Source of the DNA: Oscillospiraceae bacterium
GTDB lineage: Bacteria > Bacillota > Clostridia > Oscillospirales > Ruminococcaceae
Direction of reading: 5' to 3'
NCBI GenBank assembly: GCA_017435565.1
Contig: JAFSEU010000021.1
Coordinates: forward strand, 1-46,915
Length of the DNA stretch: 46,915 nucleotides
The first letter of the stretch is position 1; each line of letters opens with the position of its first letter. Shown here piece by piece: positions 1 through 7,214 of the stretch. A program made the position numbers and the translations under genes. The notes under the pieces were generated by a model. That model made no database searches, was not told the DNA's origin, and was given only the letters and a program-made list of their open reading frames with translations.

Positions 1-2
1 GC

Positions 3-647
3 TTCTGCTTCCTCGCAGGTCACGAAAGCTTTGCTGCTGCTGAAGGTGCAATCGGTATTGCAAGAACAGCTAACAAGGCAAGAAAGAAGCCCTTGAGAGT
101 TATTCTTAACGGCCTTGGCAAGGACGCTGCAATGATCATTTCCAGAATCAACGGCTTCACATATGTTGAAACTGAATATGATTTTGCAACAGGCGAGCTT
201 AAGGTAGTAAACGAAACAGCTTATTCCGATGGTGAAAAGGCTAAGGTTCGCTGCTACGGCGCTAACGATGTTCTTGAAGGCGTTGCTATTATGAAGTTTG
301 AAAAGGCTGATGTTTCCATCACAGGTAACTCAACCAACCCCACAAGATTCCAGCACCCCGTTGCAGGCTCTTACAAGAAGTGGGCTCTTGAAAACAATAA
401 GAAGTACTTCTCCGTTGCTTCCGGCGGCGGTACAGGTCGAACACTCCACCCCGATAACGTTGCTGCAGGTCCTGCTTCCTACGGTCTTACAGACACAATG
501 GGCAGAATGCACGGCGATGCTCAGTTTGCAGGTTCTTCTTCCGTTCCTGCTCACGTTGAAATGATGGGCCTTATGGGTATGGGTAACAACCCTATGGTTG
601 GTGCAACCGTTGCTTGTGCAGTTGCTGTTGAAGAAGCTAACAAGTAA
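3..647 (+). CDS. GGGtGRT family protein (5' end outside window)
   Basis: The reading frame is open from base 3, so the start lies to the left of the window. About 214 C-terminal residues are visible. The segment contains the Gly-Gly-Gly-Thr-Gly-Arg-Thr motif that names this Pfam family (GGGtGRT), followed by a run rich in Gly, Met and His that includes a HPDNV segment. Family members are about 330 residues long, so roughly the last two thirds is present. The TTG at 93 is internal, because the frame continues in good coding sequence upstream of it. No biochemical role is established for the family to my knowledge. The gene ends at a TAA and is followed by a strong hairpin with a T-run. Confidence 0.88.
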   Translation, partial: FCFLAGHESFAAAEGAIGIARTANKARKKPLRVILNGLGKDAAMIISRINGFTYVETEYDFATGELKVVNETAYSDGEKAKVRCYGANDVLEGVAIMKFEKADVSITGNSTNPTRFQHPVAGSYKKWALENNKKYFSVASGGGTGRTLHPDNVAAGPASYGLTDTMGRMHGDAQFAGSSSVPAHVEMMGLMGMGNNPMVGATVACAVAVEEANK

Positions 648-661
648 TTCATTTTGTGAAG

Positions 662-697
662 AAAGTGCCTTTAAATTCAATTTTAAAGGCACTTTTT
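662..697 (+). terminator. intrinsic terminator after GGGtGRT gene
   Basis: Inverted repeat AAGTGCCTTTAAA / TTTAAAGGCACTT followed by a T-run. The Shine-Dalgarno of the next gene (AAAGGAG, about 699-705) begins almost immediately after it. That leaves no room for an independent promoter downstream of the hairpin. Confidence 0.8.
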
Positions 698-715
698 TAA
701 AAGGAGTTGATCCTT

Positions 716-1216
716 ATGCGCAGAAAAATACAAGGTTTTTCCGCTGTAACGACCGGTTATGGCATCAATATTCTGCTAAGTCTTTATGATTTTGTCGGAA
801 AATATGCTGACTTTACCATATCGCTTATTGATGACAACAGGGATTTTTTATATTACATCGCTTTGTTTCTGTTTGCCTACGGCTTCTTCCGAATTGGCTG
901 GACTGCAAGGACCAAAGGCCGCATTGCAGCCGTTCTTGCGGGTACACTCAATGGCTTGCTTGTTGCTGATATGCTTATGGAATGGGGCTTGGGACAGCAT
1001 TTCGGTATCGCTATAACCCTTTGCCTGCTTGTATATCTGATATGGGGGCAGGAGAAGCACGTCTGGATTCCGACTGCTGTTATGGCTTTGCTTTATACAG
1101 CATATTATCTGGGAAGCTACGGCGTTATTGATGTACTGGCAGAATTTACTCATTTGCTTTCGGCAATATCGGGAATCGCCGCAGTCGTTGCTATTTCTTC
1201 TGTTGATGAATACTAA
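716..1216 (+). CDS. small integral membrane protein, unknown function
   Basis: The protein has 166 residues if it starts at the ATG at 716, which has a good AAAGGAG ribosome site 10 bases upstream. A TTG at 707 would also be in frame but overlaps that site. It is strongly hydrophobic, with about five predicted membrane segments (near residues 46-60, 70-88, 92-108, 115-130 and 143-160) and a short polar C-terminus. I do not recognise a family. The only context is its place directly behind the terminator-like hairpin of the GGGtGRT gene, so its transcription probably relies on read-through. It is followed by its own terminator. Confidence 0.75.
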   Translation: MRRKIQGFSAVTTGYGINILLSLYDFVGKYADFTISLIDDNRDFLYYIALFLFAYGFFRIGWTARTKGRIAAVLAGTLNGLLVADMLMEWGLGQHFGIAITLCLLVYLIWGQEKHVWIPTAVMALLYTAYYLGSYGVIDVLAEFTHLLSAISGIAAVVAISSVDEY

Positions 1217-1220
1217 AATC

Positions 1221-1258
1221 AAACCGCTTGAAAATTTTTTAAATTTCAGGCGGTTTTT
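1221..1258 (+). terminator. intrinsic terminator
   Basis: Hairpin AAACCGC...GCGGTTT with an A/T-rich upper stem, followed by a T-run, immediately after the stop of the membrane-protein gene. Confidence 0.75.
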
Positions 1259-1261
1259 CTA

Positions 1262-1290
1262 TTGACAAATGAAAATTTATCCTGTATAAT
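1262..1290 (+). promoter_or_regulatory. consensus sigma-A promoter for the DUF2325 operon
   Basis: TTGACA at 1262-1267 and TATAAT at 1285-1290 with a 17-base spacer. Transcription should start near 1297, just at the first palindromic operator. Confidence 0.85.
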
Positions 1291-1298
1291 TAGTATAA

Positions 1299-1316
1299 AG
1301 TTAGCAGACGCTAACT
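1299..1316 (+). promoter_or_regulatory. palindromic operator copy 1 (AGTTAGC-N4-GCTAACT)
   Basis: A perfect inverted repeat with 7-base arms and a 4-base spacer, overlapping the expected transcription start. A second copy with identical arms lies at 1377-1394. The TTAG...CTAA half-sites recall sites of DtxR/IdeR-type metal repressors; that link is an inference. Confidence 0.7.
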
Positions 1317-1339
1317 GAATGAATATCTGATTTGATTTT

Positions 1340-1370
1340 GCTTATCATAACAGATAAGCTGTATTTTTTA
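1340..1370 (+). promoter_or_regulatory. hairpin with T-run in leader, possible attenuator
   Basis: GCTTATC-ATAACA-GATAAGC is a perfect 7-base stem (1340-1359), followed by TGTATTTTTT. It lies between the two operators inside the roughly 115-base leader. It could be a weak terminator or attenuator, or a third protein-binding palindrome. Confidence 0.4.
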
Positions 1371-1376
1371 AAAACA

Positions 1377-1394
1377 AGTTAGCGTATGCTAACT
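1377..1394 (+). promoter_or_regulatory. palindromic operator copy 2 (AGTTAGC-N4-GCTAACT)
   Basis: It has the same two 7-base arms as the copy at 1299-1316, with a different 4-base spacer (GTAT against AGAC). It lies 78 bases downstream and ends just before the AAAGGAG ribosome site of the first gene. Identical arms with different spacers argue for a protein-binding site rather than a chance repeat. Confidence 0.7.
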
Positions 1395-1412
1395 AACAAA
1401 AGGAGCATAATA

Positions 1413-1700
1413 ATGAGTGTAGTAATTGTCGGCGGAAACGAATGTATGACAAGGCAGTACATTGATATCTGCAATGAATATAAATGCAGTGCAAAGGTTT
1501 TTTGTAAAATGCGTGACGGATTGAAGAATAAGGTTGGAAGTCCTGATTTGCTTGTGTTGTTTACAAATACAACCTCGCACAAGATGGTAAAATGCGCTTT
1601 GAGCGAAATAAAGGGCACGGGCGCTATGGTTGCGCGCTCACACAGCAGTTCGGCATCAGCTTTGAGGAATATTTTAACACAGCATTCGTGTAAGGAGTGA
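1413..1700 (+). CDS. DUF2325 domain protein
   Basis: 95 residues. The ATG at 1413 is preferred over the in-frame ATG at 1386 because AAAGGAG sits 8-9 bases before it, and 1386 falls inside the second operator. The sequence begins with a Rossmann-like strand (VVIVGGNE), has a TSHKMVKCA segment in the middle and a serine-rich HSSSASAL stretch near the end, typical of DUF2325. Family function is unknown. It is the first gene of a three-gene operon with the DUF3793 protein (7 bases downstream) and a flavodoxin. The palindromes around the promoter suggest repression by a dimeric regulator. Confidence 0.8.
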   Translation: MSVVIVGGNECMTRQYIDICNEYKCSAKVFCKMRDGLKNKVGSPDLLVLFTNTTSHKMVKCALSEIKGTGAMVARSHSSSASALRNILTQHSCKE

Positions 1701-1707
1701 AATTTTT

Positions 1708-2259
1708 ATGTCGGAAGAGCTTATTATAAAGCATTGTTCTCCAACGCTCGCAGGAATCAAAACGGCAAACCTTTTTAATTGCAGTTATAAATCAAAAGTG
1801 AAGCTTTGTGAACAAATCAAAAGATATAATAAAATGTTTCATAAAAAAGGGTTGCGTGTGCTTCCTTTGAAGATTTCTGAAAATAATGCTTTGATATATG
1901 TTTACAGACCGTCAAAGCTCAAAGAGGATTTAAACGACAGCCGGGCTGAAAGCATATTGAACAATATGGGATATATGTCTGATAATCCTTCGCGCTGTCT
2001 TGTCAATTTGATAGACAGGCTTAGCGAATCCTCGGATTTTCCTCACGAAATCGGACTGTTTCTCGGATATCCGCCTGAGGATGTAAGCGGTTTTATTGAA
2101 AACAAAGCTTCAGGCTTTAAGCTCTGTGGTTGCTGGAAGGTATACGGTGATGTAAACAAAGCTAAAGTTATGTTTTCAAAATACAAAAAATGTACCGACG
2201 AATATTTGCGTCGGCTTAATGTCGGAGTCAACATTGAACGACTTGCAGTAGCCGTCTGA
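1708..2259 (+). CDS. DUF3793 family protein
   Basis: 183 residues, starting at an ATG preceded by AAGGAG. It opens with a HCSPTLAG segment and has internal HEIGLFLGYPPEDV and GCWKVYGD segments that I recognise from DUF3793, a Clostridia-restricted family of unknown function. Two conserved-looking cysteines are visible, in HCSPTLAG and GCWKV. It is very basic in its N-terminal third, with no signal peptide or membrane segment, so it should be cytosolic. From memory, members are often found beside flavodoxins and ferrous-iron transport genes; here the flavodoxin follows, but no feo gene is in the window. Confidence 0.8.
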   Translation: MSEELIIKHCSPTLAGIKTANLFNCSYKSKVKLCEQIKRYNKMFHKKGLRVLPLKISENNALIYVYRPSKLKEDLNDSRAESILNNMGYMSDNPSRCLVNLIDRLSESSDFPHEIGLFLGYPPEDVSGFIENKASGFKLCGCWKVYGDVNKAKVMFSKYKKCTDEYLRRLNVGVNIERLAVAV

Positions 2260-2299
2260 TGCTGATTATATATATTTCAAAAGAAAGGATTTGTTTATT

Positions 2300-2722
2300 A
2301 TGAGTAAGGTTGCTGTAGTTTACTGGAGTGGAACAGGAAACACAGAAGCAATGGCAAATGCTGTTGCACAGGGCGTTAAAGAGAAAGGTGGAGAGTGTAA
2401 CATTCTGACAGCGGACGCATTTGACGCGTCAATGCTTGATGAATACGGTGCAGTAGCATTCGGCTGCCCGTCTATGGGCGCGGAGGAGCTTGAAGACAGC
2501 GAGTTTGAGCCGATGTTTTCAGCGTGCCTTCCCAAGCTTTCCGGCAGAAAGATTGCCTTGTTCGGTTCATATGGTTGGGGAGACGGTGAATGGATGAGAA
2601 ATTGGGAGGCTGAATGCAAAAACGCAGGCGCAAATCTTGCGTGCGATTTTGTAATCTGCTGTGAAACGCCCGATGATGAAGCGCTCGACGCGTGCCGCGC
2701 TATGGGTGCTTCGTTGGTATAA
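2300..2722 (+). CDS. flavodoxin
   Basis: 140 residues, a usual length for short-chain flavodoxins. The FMN phosphate loop SGTGNTEAMA is at residues 10-19, with FGSYGWGDGEWM in the later flavin-contacting region. The start is the ATG at 2300, with GAAAGGA upstream; an in-frame TTG at 2291 would overlap that site. Flavodoxins carry electrons in place of ferredoxin and are commonly induced when iron is short. As third gene of the operator-controlled DUF2325-DUF3793 operon, it fits an iron- or redox-responsive role, though the sequence does not prove one. It ends at a bidirectional terminator shared with the convergent carboxypeptidase gene. Confidence 0.9.
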   Translation: MSKVAVVYWSGTGNTEAMANAVAQGVKEKGGECNILTADAFDASMLDEYGAVAFGCPSMGAEELEDSEFEPMFSACLPKLSGRKIALFGSYGWGDGEWMRNWEAECKNAGANLACDFVICCETPDDEALDACRAMGASLV

Positions 2723-2737
2723 AATACATTATGCAAT

Positions 2738-2781
2738 AAAAAACGCTGCCGAAAAATTGTAATCGGCAGCGTGATTTTTTT
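2738..2781. terminator. bidirectional intrinsic terminator
   Basis: Perfect 9-base stem CGCTGCCGA / TCGGCAGCG (2744-2752 with 2763-2771), with A-run on the left and T-run on the right. It can therefore end both the flavodoxin operon and the convergent minus-strand gene. Confidence 0.88.
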
Positions 2782-3886
2782 ATTCGGTTGCTGATGCACT
2801 GTCAGAACTTGATGATTCAGAGTCGGCAGTGTTGCTGTTTTGTGCAGGTTCAATGCCATTGAGATATTCATACACAAGCTCTGTATCATAAACGGGATAC
2901 CATTTTGAGCCGCTTGCCTTGCAGAGAATCAGGAGATATTCCTTTCCGCTTTCGTTGTTCTTCGCAAACGTACCCAGACAATGCCCCGCCTGGTCAGTAA
3001 AGCCCGTTTTTCCGCCGAGTATTGTAAATCCGTCGGCTTCATCGCCGTACATTCTCGCAAAAAGGTCGCTCGTAAGCGGAATGCCCTCGGGGTGCTGCTC
3101 TGTAATCTGCGTTGTGTATTGGAACTGTGAGAGAACCTCTCTGCAGATTTCGTTGTCCATTGCATATTTAAGGATTACAGCAAAATCAAGTGCGGTTGAG
3201 TAATGATTATCGTCATGCAGACCGCTTGTGTTGACAAAATGAGTGTTCTCAAGCCCGAGCTCTGCTGCCTTTTCATTCATCATTTCAACAAATGCCGCTT
3301 CGCTTCCGGCGACATATTCTGAAATTGCCGCTGACGCATCGGCACCTGAGGGGAGAATCAACCCATAAAGCAAATCTTTTAAGGTGCACACCTCACCTTC
3401 GGAAAAGCCCGCAACGGAAGCGTGAAGCTCAGCCAAAGGTGCAATAATTTCGTTGGTCATTGTGAAGGTAGCGTTTAAATCGTCAATGTTTTCGACCGCA
3501 ACAATCAGCGTCATGATTTTTGTGAGTGATGCAGGGTACATTCTCTCGCCGGCATTTCGCTGTGCAACAGCGGTGTTGCTGTCCAAATCGACAAGAACTC
3601 CGTATTCGCTGTAAATTTCGCTGCCGAATTCAATTGTGTCCGCAGTTATTGCAGGGAGAAAAGCGGTTATGGGTGCAATGGTTTCCTCAGCCTGTGATGA
3701 TTCTTCAAAATCATATTCTCTGTATACAATGCTTTTTGCGGTACTGTCATCTTGCTCTGCATCTGCTTTGTCAGCGATAAGCGAAACAAGTGCGATGATT
3801 CCTGCAATAAGCGCTATGAAAATAATAATTACAAAAACGAGTCTGAGGTAGTTTATTTTATATTTTTTCTTTTTGTTGCCGTTCAT
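2780..3886 (-). CDS. D-alanyl-D-alanine carboxypeptidase (S11, PBP5-like)
   Basis: 368 residues. A lysine-rich cytoplasmic start and one membrane anchor (residues 13-37) precede an extracellular serine-peptidase domain. The catalytic SxxK motif is S120-LT-K123, the second motif is S180-GA and the third is K293-TG. The second motif usually reads SGN; Ala at that place is an uncommon variant that I believe occurs in other Clostridia. The enzyme removes the last D-Ala from peptidoglycan stem peptides, limiting cross-links. The tail is Ser/Asp-rich, and no typical C-terminal amphipathic anchor is seen, which fits the N-terminal anchoring. It lies 23 bases downstream of the dockerin protein gene and is probably co-transcribed with it. 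Confidence 0.88.
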   Translation of the reverse strand: MNGNKKKKYKINYLRLVFVIIIFIALIAGIIALVSLIADKADAEQDDSTAKSIVYREYDFEESSQAEETIAPITAFLPAITADTIEFGSEIYSEYGVLVDLDSNTAVAQRNAGERMYPASLTKIMTLIVAVENIDDLNATFTMTNEIIAPLAELHASVAGFSEGEVCTLKDLLYGLILPSGADASAAISEYVAGSEAAFVEMMNEKAAELGLENTHFVNTSGLHDDNHYSTALDFAVILKYAMDNEICREVLSQFQYTTQITEQHPEGIPLTSDLFARMYGDEADGFTILGGKTGFTDQAGHCLGTFAKNNESGKEYLLILCKASGSKWYPVYDTELVYEYLNGIEPAQNSNTADSESSSSDSASATE

Positions 3887-3909
3887 TATTCCACCGTTAA
3901 TTCAAAGTT

Positions 3910-5934
3910 TTATTCAGCATCATATACAATCTGCTTGAGCAAGCAAAGCGCATCGGTGCTGTTGATTTGTAAGTCATAATTTACGTCTGACGCATAATTC
4001 TGGTATTCATTGAAATCGATAAGTCCTGCGCTTGCCTGAAGAATATACAGAGCGTCATATGAGTCTACATTTTTGCTGAGATTTGCATCGCCGTATTTTA
4101 CGACGTAAACCATAATTTTTACTTTAAGCTCGTCATAGAGAACATATACGGGGTTCTCGCCTGTTTCGGTTAAAAAGTCAAAGCATTTATATCCGTTTGC
4201 GATATATTTTGTGCTTCCGCTTGCATAGTCTGCTTTCAGAACAAGTCCTGTTGAATCAAAATCTTCGGTGCCGTAGTAATATATCATTTTTTTCGGAAGC
4301 GACGCTACATCAAGGCTTATCAGCTTGTCTGCAACTGTTATAGTATATTCAGCAGTAACGCCACAATATGTTACCACAGCCGATTGTTGACCGACAATGC
4401 TTGTGTCGGCAGTAATTTCAAAGCCACTGTATGCATATTCACTGGCCCCGCCTGCATAATTTACCTTGATGTACATATTATCCGTGCTTACTTCATCGCC
4501 GTAAGTATACTCTGTTTGCGGTGTTCCGCATATTTCTATGCTTGATATTTCGTCTGAAACAATAATTTTTATTTGAGTCTGCATTGTCCGGTATGTAATT
4601 GTGACATACCCTTCGCCCAATATATTTGTATTTCCCGAAGCGGTAAAGCCGTTTGTAATGTATTCATAATCGCCGCTCGTGTATGTGGCTTTCAGGATAA
4701 GTCGGCTGAAATCAAAGGCTTCGCCGAAACGGTATAATGTTTTGGGATATGATTTGACGGAAAGTGATGTGAGTGCATTATCTGCTTTGAAGGTTATCCA
4801 TTCGCTTGAGCAATATCCCATAATGCCGTTGTAGCTTACATAAGCCCAATCACCATCGATTGAGAACAGTTCAATTTCACAGCCGTTTGGCATTTTTGCA
4901 AGAACGCTGCCCGATGTTGAGGGGGTTGACCTGAGATTGAGATTGGCGCCGTTTGTTGTAACGGTATAAAAGCTGTCACATTTTGGATTAGCCTTTATAT
5001 ACAAAAGCTCAGCATAGTGCGCAATTTCGGAAGCGCTTGCTTCACCGTTTGCAAAAAGATGGCAGACAGTCTCAAATTCAATAAGCGCATTCTGTGTTGC
5101 ACCGTCAAAGCTTCCGTTTACATCAAGCGAATAGGAACCCAAAAGATTGAGCATGGTTTGCAGCCATCTTATGTCATTGTCCGATGAGGCGAAACCTACT
5201 GTTCCTTCGGGGCGTTTGTACGGCACGCCGATATCAATATCGGTTTCAAGCGTTTCCCAGTCAAGCGACATTACATAGTTATATACATTTTCACGACGTG
5301 TCGGGTATTTTCCTGCGGTTGAATCGGCAAGCGCTGCGGTGTGCAGAGTTGCCAAAGTAATTGCGGCGTATGAGCCGGAAAGCTCACTTGCGCTTGCCGC
5401 AACACGTTTTGCACCGCCGAGACCGTGCTGATTATTAAGGTCGCAAAAATATACAATAGCACAAGGGTCAGTAATACCGAGGGCTTTGGCGTTGCTGACA
5501 TAGGAAAGAATATCGTTGTAGGCAAGTTCATCCTGAGCCTCAATACCTTCGGGAGTTGTCAGCAATTGGGAAACAACCGTGCTTTCGGCAGAGCTGAGTG
5601 TTCGTGCACTCCAGTCGGTTGCACTGTTGATTTCATCATACAAGGTCTGCCCGAGAATCGAAATGGCGGATGAAGCGTTTTTCGCAATTATCATTTTAAG
5701 CAGGTCAAGCGCCCTGGTTGCGTGCCATTGTACCTTGCCTATGCTTAAAGCGCCGTTGTCGTTTGCGTTGATAGCGCCGTAATCGCCCTCAGCTGATACA
5801 ATAATTTCCATTGCGGCATAGACAATTGTGCTGTCGCTTACCGCACAGACCTTTATCGGAAGAAGCTTTGCAAGTGAAAGTATCAGCGAAAAGCATACAG
5901 CAAGTGCAACAGCCGATATATTGAACCTTTTCAT
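3910..5934 (-). CDS. secreted dockerin protein with SH3b, Ig-like and putative wall-hydrolase modules
   Basis: 674 residues from the ATG at 5934, which has AGGGGGC just upstream; the longer frame to 5973 lacks a ribosome site. A signal peptide covers residues 1-32. Residues about 35-240 form a helical module around Glu49 (SAEGDYGAINANDNGALS), resembling lysozyme-like peptidoglycan hydrolases; the catalytic role is inferred. A peptidoglycan-binding-like segment follows (about 265-305), then a bacterial SH3 domain (about 325-385) and three Ig-like (group 3) repeats (about 395-612). Residues 614-674 are a type I dockerin: two calcium loops with D-x-N-x-S/D...D spacing. Dockerins plug into cohesin scaffolds, so this protein may be attached to a cellulosome-like complex. 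It is transcribed from a consensus promoter with the downstream DD-carboxypeptidase. Confidence 0.82.
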   Translation of the reverse strand: MKRFNISAVALAVCFSLILSLAKLLPIKVCAVSDSTIVYAAMEIIVSAEGDYGAINANDNGALSIGKVQWHATRALDLLKMIIAKNASSAISILGQTLYDEINSATDWSARTLSSAESTVVSQLLTTPEGIEAQDELAYNDILSYVSNAKALGITDPCAIVYFCDLNNQHGLGGAKRVAASASELSGSYAAITLATLHTAALADSTAGKYPTRRENVYNYVMSLDWETLETDIDIGVPYKRPEGTVGFASSDNDIRWLQTMLNLLGSYSLDVNGSFDGATQNALIEFETVCHLFANGEASASEIAHYAELLYIKANPKCDSFYTVTTNGANLNLRSTPSTSGSVLAKMPNGCEIELFSIDGDWAYVSYNGIMGYCSSEWITFKADNALTSLSVKSYPKTLYRFGEAFDFSRLILKATYTSGDYEYITNGFTASGNTNILGEGYVTITYRTMQTQIKIIVSDEISSIEICGTPQTEYTYGDEVSTDNMYIKVNYAGGASEYAYSGFEITADTSIVGQQSAVVTYCGVTAEYTITVADKLISLDVASLPKKMIYYYGTEDFDSTGLVLKADYASGSTKYIANGYKCFDFLTETGENPVYVLYDELKVKIMVYVVKYGDANLSKNVDSYDALYILQASAGLIDFNEYQNYASDVNYDLQINSTDALCLLKQIVYDAE

Positions 5935-5981
5935 GCAAAGCCCCCTAAACGCATTATTTACAGTTGAAAACAACCTTTTTA

Positions 5982-6010
5982 ATTATACCATTACAAGAGG
6001 TTTATGTCAA
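5982..6010 (-). promoter_or_regulatory. consensus promoter for the dockerin gene
   Basis: On the minus strand: TTGACA (6010-6005), 17-base spacer, TATAAT (5987-5982). Both hexamers are perfect. It drives the dockerin-carboxypeptidase pair and lies back to back with the plus-strand promoter at 6043-6071. Confidence 0.85.
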
Positions 6011-6042
6011 CCGCAAAAAGCAAATGTCAGCGTTGGTTTTTG

Positions 6043-6071
6043 TTGACTTTATATGCCTTATATGTTATAAT
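6043..6071 (+). promoter_or_regulatory. extended -10 promoter for zinc-ribbon gene
   Basis: TTGACT (6043-6048), 17-base spacer, TATAAT (6066-6071), with a TG one base before the -10. Confidence 0.8.
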
Positions 6072-6119
6072 TCAGTAAGTAAGAGTTTCAAACGGATTCT
6101 GATGAAAGGCGGGTATTTT

Positions 6120-6797
6120 ATGCTTTGCAGGGAATGTAATTCTGATATTGATTTCGGTGCTGAATTCTGCACAAACTGCGGTGCTGCGTGTGAACACAGC
6201 GAATATCCTACCATTGAGCTTAAATCAAGCGGCCCGATGAAATATCGCAAAACCAATCTTGACATTGCAAGGCTTAATCTTGAAAATGTCAGAATCGATT
6301 TGAATGAAAAATATTCAAGCTATGTCATTCCTGTTTCCCAAAGCTTTCCTTCGTCTTATACGGCATATGACAAGCCTGCCAAGCAAAAGAGCAAAATGAA
6401 GTCTGCACCGGTAATGCAGAATTTTGCTGCAAATGCTGTAAATCCCGCTGCAAATTATAATCGCTCTGCAGCTTATATGCCTGAATACAATCAGGTCGTT
6501 CGCCAAGCTGTGCCGAGTGCAAATAAAAATACTGCTCCTGCTGCTGTGCGTACTTACAGCAAACCAAATGAAAATGATACGGCGCCGCAGAAAACAGGCG
6601 CGCTTGAATTTATGCTTTCGCTTGTTGCGATGATGTTTATGGGCTTTCCCGCGGCGTCGATTTTGCTTTCGATTGCGGTGATTATAAATACGTCAAAGCT
6701 CGAAAAGAGCGCCAAGCTGAAAAATGCCGCAATGGGAATTGCGCTGTTTGTTCTGATAACATCGGGTCTGTCATTGTTTGCAAGGATTTCAGCCTGA
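6120..6797 (+). CDS. zinc-ribbon membrane protein
   Basis: 225 residues from the ATG at 6120 (AAAGGCGGG directly upstream); the frame extends further 5' but without a ribosome site and into the promoter. Residues 3-20 form a zinc ribbon with C3-x2-C6 and C17-x2-C20. A long low-complexity linker rich in Ala, Asn, Pro and Tyr follows (about 60-160). Two hydrophobic membrane segments sit near the C-terminus (about 172-190 and 202-222). This plan, a cytosolic zinc ribbon tethered to the membrane, is common in Firmicutes, but the role is unknown. The gene ends about 50 bases before rnpB, which has its own promoter. Confidence 0.75.
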   Translation: MLCRECNSDIDFGAEFCTNCGAACEHSEYPTIELKSSGPMKYRKTNLDIARLNLENVRIDLNEKYSSYVIPVSQSFPSSYTAYDKPAKQKSKMKSAPVMQNFAANAVNPAANYNRSAAYMPEYNQVVRQAVPSANKNTAPAAVRTYSKPNENDTAPQKTGALEFMLSLVAMMFMGFPAASILLSIAVIINTSKLEKSAKLKNAAMGIALFVLITSGLSLFARISA

Positions 6798-6812
6798 TGA
6801 ATTTGAAATTTC

Positions 6813-6841
6813 TTGACTTGTCTTGATAAATAAAGTATAAT
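6813..6841 (+). promoter_or_regulatory. promoter of rnpB
   Basis: TTGACT (6813-6818), 17-base spacer, TATAAT (6836-6841). The start of transcription would fall at about 6847-6849, exactly where the P1 helix of RNase P RNA begins. Confidence 0.85.
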
Positions 6842-6846
6842 AATAA

Positions 6847-7195
6847 ATTGAGCAAGCTATGCGGCAGCGTGGACGCTTTAGTTCACGAGGAAAGTCCGAG
6901 CACCACAGAGCAGGGTAGCTGTTAACGACAGCCGGGGGCGACCCTAGGGATAGTGCAACAGAGAATAACTACCCGTGTATTTGCGGGAAAAGGTGGAAAG
7001 GTGAGGTAAGAGCTCACCGGGCTGCAAGAGATTGCAGTGCCGTGTAAACCCTATCCGGTGCAACGTCTATTGGTGCGTCATATCTCAACGTCTGCTCGGC
7101 GGATATGACGTAATGACGGCTTGAGCCTTGCGGCGACGCAAGGCCTAGATAAATTGTCGCACACGACAGAACTCGGCTTATCGGCTTGCTCAATT
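6847..7195 (+). ncRNA. rnpB: RNase P RNA, type A
   Basis: The catalytic RNA of ribonuclease P, which trims the 5' ends of pre-tRNAs. The universal block GAGGAAAGTCCGAGC is at 6887-6901, then GCAGGGT...GGGGGCGACCC and AGTGCAACAGAGAATA. The distal universal block ACAGAACTCGGCTTATCGGC is near the 3' end. The ends pair (ATTGAGCAAGC with GCTTGCTCAAT) to form P1. The CAACAGAGA and GGGGGCGACCC features mark the type-A (ancestral) architecture rather than the Bacillus type B. A T-rich run (7193-7205) follows P1 as terminator. Confidence 0.95.
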
Positions 7196-7205
7196 TTATT
7201 TTTTT
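7193..7205 (+). terminator. T-run after rnpB P1 helix
   Basis: The P1 closing strand is followed by TTTTATTTTTTT. The Shine-Dalgarno TGAGGT of the next gene overlaps its end, so the following coding cluster has no visible promoter of its own at this place. Confidence 0.6.
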
Positions 7206-7214
7206 GAGGTAAAA

